From Bacillota bacterium (lineage in GTDB: Bacteria > Bacillota_E > Sulfobacillia > Sulfobacillales > Sulfobacillaceae): a stretch of DNA of 7,802 nucleotides. The notes under the pieces are model-generated. The model saw only the letters and a list, made by a program, of their open reading frames with translations, ran no database searches and was not told where the DNA came from. Every line of letters starts with the position of its first letter. Position 1 is the stretch's first letter. The translations under genes and the position numbers were made by a program. The DNA lies in contig JAKAAL010000166.1 in NCBI GenBank assembly GCA_021802375.1, positions 1 to 7,802 of the forward strand. Reading direction: 5' to 3'. Shown here one piece after another: positions 1 to 5,553 of the stretch.

Positions 1-9
1 AATGAGTAA

Positions 10-60
10 ATGAATAAGGCATGGTATTGGCTGTTAGGTCCGGGTCTCGGTGTTTCGTAA
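10..60 (+). CDS. Possible 16-residue hydrophobic micro-ORF (doubtful)
   Basis: An ATG at 10 opens a 16-codon frame reading MNKAWYWLLGPGLGVS and ending in TAA at 58-60. Its ATG overlaps a TGA at 11-13 (ATGA arrangement), which could be the stop of a gene lying to the left. The peptide is hydrophobic and rich in Trp/Tyr, faintly like the starts of CydX-type oxidase micro-subunits, but it is too short for a full membrane helix. Its ribosome binding site would lie outside the window. It may be only chance sequence in a short intergenic gap; no function is assigned. Confidence 0.15.
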   Translation: MNKAWYWLLGPGLGVS

Positions 61-68
61 GTTGTCAT

Positions 69-75
69 GGGAGGT
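69..75 (+). promoter_or_regulatory. Ribosome binding site that selects the redoxin start at 85
   Basis: GGGAGGT lies 9 nt before the ATG at 85. The in-frame ATG at 67 has no purine-rich site before it and itself overlaps this motif, so 85 is the better start. A second AGGAG at 79-83 sits too close to ATG 85 to work. Confidence 0.6.
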
Positions 76-84
76 CGTAGGAGA

Positions 85-1275
85 ATGCGCAAAACCACTT
101 TATGGTCCATTACTGTCGTCATTTTTGTCGCATTGGCCGCATTGGCGTACGGCGTCTTCAAAGCCGTTTCACAAGTACACATAGCCGCGTCCAAACCCCA
201 GGTTGCACAGACTTCATCTCCACACTCCTCTTCCGTGGACCCAGGAGCTCCGCTTAATGGCAAACCCGCGCCCAATTTTCAGCTTGCCAACCAGTTTGGC
301 CAATCTGTATCCATGACATCCTTGCGAGGCAAGGTGGTTGTGATGGGATTTGTTAATAGCGCCGGCAATACCGTCAGCCCCTTAATTGCTACGATAATGC
401 ATAATGTTCTTTACGATTTAGGATCGCACCGCCACTCCGTGGCTTTTGTCGCCGTCAATGCCAATCCTGCAACCACCTCGACCCATGATGTCTATACCTG
501 GTCTAATAAATATCATATGCTCCACAACTGGCAATTCTTAACAGGATCGAAGTCGCTTTTAGAGTCTGTCTGGCACCACTATTTTATGCAAACCCAGATT
601 CTTCACGGTTCTTTGATTAACCACACCCCAGGTGTTTTCGTTATTGGACCCCATGGCCACGAACACTGGGTCTATATTAATTCTCCCAGTACGTCGACCC
701 AAGCGATCGGAATTCAGGTCGTAAATATCCTCAAACACGTTGTTCCCCTATTGCCGGGACATCCTACGGTCAAGATCCCCCCCGCAAGACAACTCGCCTA
801 TTATCCGCCGTCTCTTGGACCGTCCCAAGCCGTGAATCGCTCCTTTAACCTCCCAGCTATCTTGCCAGGAGGAAAAATGGGCGCAGTACAGGTCGGTTCA
901 GGACGTCCACTTAGACTCGTTGATTTCTTTGCCACGTGGTGTCCGGACTGTCAAGAAGAGATGCCGATTTTGGCTCGCTTGCAAAAGTGGGACATACGCC
1001 ATCCTCACTATCCCCATGTCGTCGCCGTTGATTTGCGGCAGTCAGAATCATCGACTGCACATGTCAAGAATTATGTCAGGCGTCTTCACCTGCCTTTTCC
1101 CGTAGCCTTGGACAATCAAGGCAAAATTGCTGATTCTTATGGTGTTTCAGGCATCCCCACCCAAGCGCTTGTATCGTCCTCCGGGAAAATTCTCTGGTAT
1201 CATGAAGGGCTCATTTCCTGGACATCATTAATGCATGATATCAAGCGCCATTTGCCTCAGTCTGCTTCCTCCTGA
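85..1275 (+). CDS. Membrane-anchored SCO-like/TlpA-like tandem thioredoxin-fold protein
   Basis: Numbering counts from the in-frame ATG at 67; the start at 85 (residue 7) is preferred on its ribosome binding site, giving 396 aa. Residues about 12-33 form one membrane helix, so the rest should lie outside the membrane. Residues about 60-230 match the SCO1/SenC pattern: a PxF start, a SLRGKVVV strand, NWQFLTGS, and INHTPGVFVI with the SCO-type His186. The CxxxCP site, however, reads GNTVSP, with Gly100 and Ser104 in place of both cysteines. Residues about 257-395 form a TlpA/ResA-like thioredoxin with WCPDC (Cys292/Cys295), an E-x-P tail and the cis-proline in GIPTQ (Pro364). By family this suggests thiol-disulfide exchange or delivery to oxidase CuA or cytochrome c maturation. 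I infer that catalysis rests in the C-terminal domain and that the first domain is structural or binds partners. No neighbouring oxidase gene is visible. Confidence 0.9.
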   Translation: MRKTTLWSITVVIFVALAALAYGVFKAVSQVHIAASKPQVAQTSSPHSSSVDPGAPLNGKPAPNFQLANQFGQSVSMTSLRGKVVVMGFVNSAGNTVSPLIATIMHNVLYDLGSHRHSVAFVAVNANPATTSTHDVYTWSNKYHMLHNWQFLTGSKSLLESVWHHYFMQTQILHGSLINHTPGVFVIGPHGHEHWVYINSPSTSTQAIGIQVVNILKHVVPLLPGHPTVKIPPARQLAYYPPSLGPSQAVNRSFNLPAILPGGKMGAVQVGSGRPLRLVDFFATWCPDCQEEMPILARLQKWDIRHPHYPHVVAVDLRQSESSTAHVKNYVRRLHLPFPVALDNQGKIADSYGVSGIPTQALVSSSGKILWYHEGLISWTSLMHDIKRHLPQSASS

Positions 1276-1317
1276 ACTTGGGGATCGGAAGAAAAACTTC
1301 AGGTGTTTGACGAGGAA

Positions 1318-1443
1318 ATCAGAAAAGATCCACACCCCCGCAGGAATTTCCAGGTGTCTTTCCCCAAGACACAACCTTGGGCCTGGGGAGCACCCGGGTG
1401 AAGACGATATTCAGATTTCTCCGGGTGTGGCAGGATTTTTGAT
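1318..1443 (+). repeat. 126-nt imperfect inverted-repeat element (structured RNA, terminator or MITE candidate)
   Basis: CCACACCC (1330-1337) pairs exactly with GGGTGTGG (1423-1430). Outside this, ATCA-AAAA-T (1318-1329, with bulged purines) matches A-TTTT-TGAT (1435-1443) across a 4-nt unpaired CAGG. The resulting stem encloses about 85 nt holding further hairpins. The T5 run at 1436-1440 sits just behind the inner stem, so the element could serve as terminator for the redoxin gene. No obvious target-site duplication flanks it, and no second copy was noticed in the window. Its nature is unresolved. Confidence 0.45.
1354..1372 (+). repeat. Perfect 7-bp hairpin inside the 1318-1443 element
   Basis: GTGTCTT (1354-1360) and AAGACAC (1366-1372) form a perfect stem around a TCCCC loop. 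CCCAAG (1363-1368) can instead pair with CTTGGG (1376-1381); both use the same AAG, so the two pairings exclude each other. Role unknown. Confidence 0.5.
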
Positions 1444-1453
1444 ATCATGATAT
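1442..1453. promoter_or_regulatory. 12-bp perfect palindrome, operator candidate
   Basis: ATATCATGATAT is a perfect palindrome just after the structured element and about 105 nt before the DJ-1/PfpI gene. It has the form of a dimeric-repressor half-site pair, but AT-rich palindromes also arise by chance. No clear -35/-10 pair was found next to it. Confidence 0.25.
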
Positions 1454-1495
1454 TGCATCCAAAAGGTAGGCACATGAACGGCAAGACAACTCTAA

Positions 1496-1511
1496 TGCCT
1501 CGAATGAGGCA
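1496..1511 (+). repeat. Small hairpin upstream of the DJ-1/PfpI gene
   Basis: TGCCTC (1496-1501) and GAGGCA (1506-1511) make a perfect 6-bp stem with a GAAT loop. It is followed by A residues rather than T, so it is not an intrinsic terminator on this strand. The downstream arm can also pair with TGCCTC at 1560-1565, which overlaps the start codon of the next gene. Confidence 0.45.
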
Positions 1512-1558
1512 AAACTGAGAGAAGGATCAGCATTATAAAAATCGAAGGGGGAGTTTTG

Positions 1559-2125
1559 ATGCCTCGCATATTGATTTTGACCGGTGACGCCGCGGAGTCA
1601 CTGGAAGTCATGTATCCTTACCAGCGCCTGCGGGAAGAAGGCTATGACGTCGACATTGCCGCCCCGACCGTGAAGGTCTTGCAAACCGTGGTCCATGACT
1701 TTGAGCCAGGGTTTGAAACCTATACCGAAAAACTTGGATACCGCGTACAAGCAGATCTCGCATTCAAAGATGTTAATCCTAAGGACTACGTTGCCGTAGT
1801 CATACCGGGAGGCCGGGCCCCCGAGTACATCCGCAATGACCCGGATTTTACCCGCATTGTTCAGGAGTTTTTTGAAAAGAAGGTACCCGTGGCTCAACTC
1901 TGTCATGCGTCTATTGCCTTGGCGGCTGCAGGGGTCATGGCCGGACGAACTTCGGCAGCATACCCAGCCTTAAAGCCCGATGTTGAAGCAGCAGGAGCCA
2001 AATTCGTTGATGCGGCAGCCGTAGTAGATGGTCATATGATTTCCGCGAGGGCCTGGCCGGATCACCCCGAATGGATGCGGGCTTTCATCAAACTTCTGAA
2101 AGAAAAAGCTCCTGTCACTCCCTAA
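1559..2125 (+). CDS. DJ-1/PfpI-family protein (putative glyoxalase, deglycase or protease I-like)
   Basis: The 188-aa product starts at ATG 1559 behind GGGGGAG (1547-1553) with 5-nt spacing; a TTG at 1556 is in frame but would sit too close. It is a soluble, single-domain class I glutamine-amidotransferase fold. The nucleophile elbow reads AQLCHAS with Cys115 followed by His116. The N-terminal acidic residue expected to contact the cysteine is Glu13, in AAESLE before MYPYQRLREEGY. The IPGGRAPEYIR segment (82-92) and the late WMRAFIKLL helix agree with the PfpI/YhbO group. About 14 residues are added between the third strand and the elbow, compared with archaeal PfpI as I recall it, including a DFEPGFETYTEK segment. 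Members detoxify reactive carbonyls or act in stress defence; the substrate here is not deducible. It is monocistronic, ending at a strong terminator. The usual Gly after Cys-His is Ala. Confidence 0.93.
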   Translation: MPRILILTGDAAESLEVMYPYQRLREEGYDVDIAAPTVKVLQTVVHDFEPGFETYTEKLGYRVQADLAFKDVNPKDYVAVVIPGGRAPEYIRNDPDFTRIVQEFFEKKVPVAQLCHASIALAAAGVMAGRTSAAYPALKPDVEAAGAKFVDAAAVVDGHMISARAWPDHPEWMRAFIKLLKEKAPVTP

Positions 2126-2161
2126 GCAAAAAATCAAAAGAGCAGACAAGCCTCCCAGGAT

Positions 2162-2209
2162 GTACCAGGCACGGCCCTTCTTATTTGGTCGTGCCTGGTA
2201 CGTTTTATT
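2162..2209 (+). terminator. Strong rho-independent terminator after the DJ-1/PfpI gene
   Basis: GTACCAGGCACG (2162-2173) pairs perfectly with CGTGCCTGGTAC (2190-2201). The stem extends by GCC/GGT (one G-U pair) to 15 bp around a 10-nt loop, followed by GTTTTATT. It lies 37 nt after the stop codon and isolates the gene from the transporter operon. Confidence 0.92.
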
Positions 2210-2324
2210 CGGGTCATCCCTCAGGTCCCGAAATTGCTATATGTATGCCGGTATTTTCACATAATATGCAGTTTGTTCCGAGAGCCCCCTCCCTTCCCCT
2301 TTGCCTTTTCCCTCCTCCGCTGAG
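2210..2324. other. Gene-free spacer with a C-rich tract
   Basis: The intergenic region 2126-2441 holds no credible gene. After the terminator comes unremarkable sequence, then a nearly pure pyrimidine tract on the + strand (2285-2318). Its C-runs of 5, 3, 4 and 3 lie at 2285-2289, 2291-2293, 2296-2299 and 2310-2312. The minus strand is correspondingly G-rich. The tract directly precedes the AT-rich promoter block of the transporter operon. Confidence 0.5.
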
Positions 2325-2369
2325 TAAATTATTAAACATTTGCAAAATAGTTTTTTCAATAAATATTAT
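2325..2369 (+). promoter_or_regulatory. Probable sigma-A-type promoter of the transporter operon with UP-like element
   Basis: TTGCAA (2340-2345) and TATTAT (2364-2369) are separated by 18 nt and resemble -35 and -10 boxes. The AT-rich block 2325-2339 directly upstream looks like an UP element. Transcription would start near 2376, giving a leader of about 65 nt before ATG 2442. This is a pattern match only; other AT-rich boxes in 2385-2425 remain possible. Confidence 0.5.
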
Positions 2370-2427
2370 GTCATCACATAAGCCGTTTTGGAGTATTATT
2401 GTCTTGCCTGTCGATTCAATAAAATCT

Positions 2428-2433
2428 AGGAGG
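2428..2433 (+). promoter_or_regulatory. Consensus ribosome binding site of the binding-protein gene
   Basis: A perfect AGGAGG sits 8 nt before ATG 2442. It is the best site in the operon, which fits high expression of the solute-binding subunit. Confidence 0.85.
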
Positions 2434-2441
2434 AACACACC

Positions 2442-3662
2442 ATGAAAAGCGCGGGGCTTATAGGAATGAGTGCACTTTTACTGACCGCCTCGTTAGCGGG
2501 ATGCGGTGCTTCGTCATCGTCCGCACCCCCAACCAAAAATATCAAAGACATCACGATTGGAACTTTATACGCAAAATCGGGAGCTTTTGCCACTTCTTCG
2601 ATGCCGGAATACAGCGGCTTAAAGTTTTGGGCATCCCAAGTGAATAAAACTGGAGGCACCTATGTCAAAGCGCTGCACAAGAAAGTTCCCGTGAAAATTG
2701 TTGCCTACAATGACCAAAGTTCTGCCACAACGGCCACCAGCCTCTATTCGCAATTAATCACGGTCAATCATGTCAACATTCTGGTTGCTGACTTTGGATC
2801 CGTCCTGACTTCCGTAGCTGTTCCTGTTGCGCAAGAAAAGAAAATGCTGCTGTTCGATCAGACCGGGACCGGGGCATCCTTCTTTACGCCATCGAATCCT
2901 TACGTGGTTCTAACCTCTTTGCCCACGTCAGGTTTGTGGCCAACCTCGTTGGCCCAGTACTTAATCCACAAGGGTTATTCCCGTATCGCCATTGTCTATG
3001 CCACCAATGACTTTGATCAATCCCAAGACCAAACTTTAGTCAGAAAGTTAAAAGCAGCACACATTACACCAGTCTATAACAATGGAGTGCCGACTAGCAC
3101 CTCCAGTTATTCGGTTTTGTTAAACAATATGGCTCATACCAAACCTCAAGCCGTCATCGAGCTGGGCTATCCGAACAACGACATCGCCTTTATGCAAGCT
3201 TTGAAAGCGAGCGGGGATCACTTTAACATGGTTTTCACCATTTTTCCAGGACAGTTGCCACAGCTTTTCACAAAGACCCTGGGTGCAAGCTCTATTAACA
3301 ACACCTATACGTATCCTGCTCCGCCCTTATTGAGTTTTTCTCATGTCAATTACGGGCTAAATACCACACAGTTTGAGTCAGCCTATAAGAAAGCAACCGG
3401 CCAAAGCACCAATTTCTTGAGCATCGCCGGCTATAACACGGGGCTTATTATTCAGAAAACTCTGTCTACAGCTAACAGTTTGAATCAGCTCTCACTGAGG
3501 CATGCGGTAAGCCGTTTTTCTGGTTCACTATCGACATTGGACGGAAGCTTCAAAATTAATTCCGAAGGAGCTCAAATCGGAGAAACATTGCCAGTCGCAA
3601 AGATCAGTACAAATTCCAAAGGTCAGTTGTCGATTAAATTTGTTACATCCCCCAATTCATAA
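2442..3662 (+). CDS. ABC transporter substrate-binding lipoprotein, Liv/HAAT family (Peripla_BP_6-like)
   Basis: This 406-aa protein is the extracytoplasmic solute receptor of the operon. Residues 1-20 are a lipoprotein signal peptide with lipobox LAGC and lipidated Cys21, followed by a Ser/Pro-rich linker (22-32). The body is a two-lobed type I periplasmic-binding fold: ITIGTLYAKSGAF (37-49) opens lobe 1, EYSGLKFWASQVNKTGG (56-72) is the usual first helix, and NDQSSATTATS (90-100) and the FGSVLTSVAVPVAQ region (118-131) follow the LivJ/LivK ligand-loop layout. KGYSRIAIVYATNDF begins lobe 2. The mature chain has no cysteine other than Cys21, so the disulfide of E. coli LivJ is absent. The ligand is probably a hydrophobic or branched-chain amino acid, amide or related solute, but cannot be fixed; the gene order supports the Liv-type assignment. 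First gene of the operon. Confidence 0.93.
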   Translation: MKSAGLIGMSALLLTASLAGCGASSSSAPPTKNIKDITIGTLYAKSGAFATSSMPEYSGLKFWASQVNKTGGTYVKALHKKVPVKIVAYNDQSSATTATSLYSQLITVNHVNILVADFGSVLTSVAVPVAQEKKMLLFDQTGTGASFFTPSNPYVVLTSLPTSGLWPTSLAQYLIHKGYSRIAIVYATNDFDQSQDQTLVRKLKAAHITPVYNNGVPTSTSSYSVLLNNMAHTKPQAVIELGYPNNDIAFMQALKASGDHFNMVFTIFPGQLPQLFTKTLGASSINNTYTYPAPPLLSFSHVNYGLNTTQFESAYKKATGQSTNFLSIAGYNTGLIIQKTLSTANSLNQLSLRHAVSRFSGSLSTLDGSFKINSEGAQIGETLPVAKISTNSKGQLSIKFVTSPNS

Positions 3663-3670
3663 CGCAAGGA

Positions 3671-3724
3671 CGGGTTCCTGCCTAACACCAGAACGTTATC
3701 CGCAGGAACCCTTAGGCAGGAGGG
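3671..3724 (+). promoter_or_regulatory. Intercistronic alternative hairpins covering the livH ribosome binding site
   Basis: Conformer A: GGGTTCCTGC (3672-3681) pairs with GCAGGAACCC (3702-3711), 10 bp, 20-nt loop. Conformer B: TCCTGCCTAA (3676-3685) pairs with TTAGGCAGGA (3712-3721), 10 bp plus a G-U pair. Both use 3676-3681, so they exclude each other. B sequesters most of AGGAGG (3718-3723), which serves livH with 5-nt spacing; A leaves it free. There is no T-run, so this is not an ordinary terminator. It may protect the 3' end of the binding-protein message and tune permease levels. Confidence 0.65.
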
Positions 3725-3728
3725 TTAC

Positions 3729-4604
3729 ATGTTCGCATACAGTCTCATCTCAGGGATCCTTTTTGGTATTTTTTTTGGGTTTATGGCGTTAGGATTGAAC
3801 CTGATCTTCGGCGTTATGGAAATGGTTAATCTTGCTCATGGAGACTTTGTCGTTTTGGGAGGCTATGTAGGGATTACAGCCTTAAACTCGTGGCATATCA
3901 ATCCTCTGGTAAGCTTGATTTTTGCGTTGTTACTCTTTTTCGTGGTTGGCCTGGGACTATTTTTTCCTCTTGTTCCCCGATTGTCTCATTCAAGGGATCC
4001 CGAAATGCTATCTTTGATCCTGTTCTTTGGTTTGTCCCAAGTCCTCGAAGCCTTGATGGAAATCAAATTTGGAGTCAACCCCGAGTCGTTGCCATTATCC
4101 GTATTTGGTAATTCCTCGTGGCATTTTTTGGGACAAAGTTACCAGATCTCCTGGGTTGTCAGCGCTTTAATCAGTCTTCTTATGATTCTTCTCACGTATG
4201 TGTTCTTGTATTACACCCCTATGGGCCGCGCGGTAAGAGCCGTTATGGGCAACCGTGAGGAAGCCAGGGCGACGGGATTGCCAGTAAAATGCACCTCCGC
4301 CATCATTTTCGCCATTGGTATCGCTCTGGCGGCCATGTCTGGCGTGTTGAGCCCGCTTATGATCGGGAGTATCGACCCCACCTCGGGTTTGGGACTTACC
4401 ACTATCGCCTTTGCCATTGTCGTAATTGGATCACTAGGAAACCCTCTTGGTTCCGTTTTAGGCGGACTGGTTTACGGAATCTCATTGATGCTCATGCAAA
4501 CCTATTTGTCCTCCTGGTCAGTTTTGGTTCCTTATCTTTTGCTGTTAATCATTGTTTTGGTCAGACCCTCCGGTCTTTTGGGAAAGGGGGTACGCCATGT
4601 TTAA
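3729..4604 (+). CDS. livH: Branched-chain amino acid-type ABC transporter permease LivH
   Basis: This 291-aa integral membrane protein has roughly eight hydrophobic segments and forms half of the translocation channel. The N-terminal signature GLNLIFGVMEMVNLAHGDF (22-40), followed by VVLGGYVG, is diagnostic of LivH-type permeases. GRAVRAVMGNREEARATGLP (166-185) is the cytoplasmic coupling (EAA-like) loop that docks on the ATPases. FAIGIALAAMSGVL and VVIGSLGNPLGSVLGG (231-246) match the conserved C-terminal core. Length is normal for the family. It starts at ATG 3729 behind AGGAGG and follows the binding-protein gene after 66 nt of hairpin-forming spacer. Its stop overlaps the livM start by 8 nt, implying translational coupling. 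Its substrate depends on the binding protein and is not proven. Confidence 0.94.
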   Translation: MFAYSLISGILFGIFFGFMALGLNLIFGVMEMVNLAHGDFVVLGGYVGITALNSWHINPLVSLIFALLLFFVVGLGLFFPLVPRLSHSRDPEMLSLILFFGLSQVLEALMEIKFGVNPESLPLSVFGNSSWHFLGQSYQISWVVSALISLLMILLTYVFLYYTPMGRAVRAVMGNREEARATGLPVKCTSAIIFAIGIALAAMSGVLSPLMIGSIDPTSGLGLTTIAFAIVVIGSLGNPLGSVLGGLVYGISLMLMQTYLSSWSVLVPYLLLLIIVLVRPSGLLGKGVRHV

Positions 4605-5553
4605 CCCCCAATGGGACACAAACACACCAAACCGTTTGCGCAGGCGGTTAGTTAACGGTGTGATTCCCGTTTTGCTTTTGGCAGGGTTTTCCGTGTCTCC
4701 TCTCGTCTATGCCAATCAGGCCATCCTCTTTCAAATGATGGCGTTCATGGCTCTGGCGCAAGGGGTTAATCTCCTCTATGGATTTACCGGTTATTTGCCC
4801 TTCGGATACGTGGGTTTTTTTGGCATAGGGGCCTATGGAATGGCTATCAGCATTCAACTGCTGCATTTTCCGGGCATTCTGGCAGTGATAATTGGCGGCT
4901 TGTTGTCTAGTGTGATCGCTATGGCTTTTTTGCCCTTGTTGCGATTGTCCGGCGCATATTTCGCGATAAGCTCGCTTGCAGCGGCGGAAGTTCTGAGCCA
5001 TATCGTGTCCAATTCCGCCTTCATTCATATCACCAATGGGCCTTACGGGGAACAACTCACGCAAAGTTACCATCCCCTCACCTCTTATGTCGTCATGGTC
5101 ATTGTATTGGTTTTGACGACTGTTGTGGTGATCTTTATTCGCAACCGCCCCTTCGGCCGAGCACTCATGGCCATTCGCGAGGATCCTGTGAGCGCGGCTA
5201 TGGCCGGTATCTCAGTTGTGCGCGCACGTTCCGTTGTGTGGCTGTTATCAGCACTAATAGCAGGATTAACCGGAGCTCTCTTTGGGTGGCATATGTCAGT
5301 CTTCTATCCAAGCACGGTTTTTGACTTAAACATTAGTATTCTCGCCATTGTCTTTACCTTATTCGGAGGCTACGGCACTGTAACCGGTCCAGTCCTGGGA
5401 TCGATCGTGCTCTATGGGCTGTATAACGCCATAGGCATTTCCGATCCGCAATATTTTCAACTTATTTACGGATTATTGATTATCGCTCTCGTGCTGTTTC
5501 TTCCGGGCGGTATCATTTCGTTAATTCAGCGGAGGGGAAATTATGTCCCATGA
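4597..5553 (+). CDS. livM: Branched-chain amino acid-type ABC transporter permease LivM
   Basis: The 318-aa second permease half is counted from ATG 4597, chosen because AAAGGGGG (4583-4590) lies 6 nt upstream and the start overlaps livH. The frame stays open farther upstream but that would only read through livH. A short basic N-terminus (RLRRR) precedes the first helix. YGFTGYLPFGYVGFFGIGAY (61-80) is the LivM version of the conserved entrance motif, and GRALMAIREDPVSAAMAGI (187-205) is the ATPase coupling loop. ILAIVFTLFGGYGTVTGP (248-265) is the conserved late segment. Predicted membrane segments number about eight to ten. The length lies toward the short end for LivM proteins. It overlaps livG by 11 nt. 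Confidence 0.94.
   Translation: MFNPQWDTNTPNRLRRRLVNGVIPVLLLAGFSVSPLVYANQAILFQMMAFMALAQGVNLLYGFTGYLPFGYVGFFGIGAYGMAISIQLLHFPGILAVIIGGLLSSVIAMAFLPLLRLSGAYFAISSLAAAEVLSHIVSNSAFIHITNGPYGEQLTQSYHPLTSYVVMVIVLVLTTVVVIFIRNRPFGRALMAIREDPVSAAMAGISVVRARSVVWLLSALIAGLTGALFGWHMSVFYPSTVFDLNISILAIVFTLFGGYGTVTGPVLGSIVLYGLYNAIGISDPQYFQLIYGLLIIALVLFLPGGIISLIQRRGNYVP

Noticed and set aside
67..84. Upstream ATG at 67 as start of the redoxin
   Set aside because: No ribosome binding site precedes it, and it overlaps GGGAGGT, which is well placed for ATG 85.
1299..1484. Minus- and plus-strand frames of 60-70 codons across the structured element
   Set aside because: Their composition follows the inverted repeats, they lack convincing ribosome binding sites, and they overlap each other.
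1533..1539. TTATAAA as -10 box of the DJ-1/PfpI gene
   Set aside because: No -35 box lies at suitable spacing, and the implied start would fall almost on the ribosome binding site.
1598..1906. 102-codon minus-strand frame inside the DJ-1/PfpI gene
   Set aside because: Antisense shadow of a clear gene; no recognisable motifs.
2071..2445. 124-codon plus-strand frame running from the DJ-1 gene through the terminator
   Set aside because: It crosses a strong terminator, a pyrimidine tract and the promoter of the next operon, and has no protein-like pattern.
4552..4596. Extended start of LivM at 4552
   Set aside because: It reads through the end of livH from a non-ATG codon; ATG 4597 has AAAGGGGG 6 nt upstream and matches the family N-terminus.
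4648..5073. 141-codon minus-strand open frame inside livM
   Set aside because: It lies wholly antisense to a well-supported membrane protein gene and shows no family features; it is a shadow frame.
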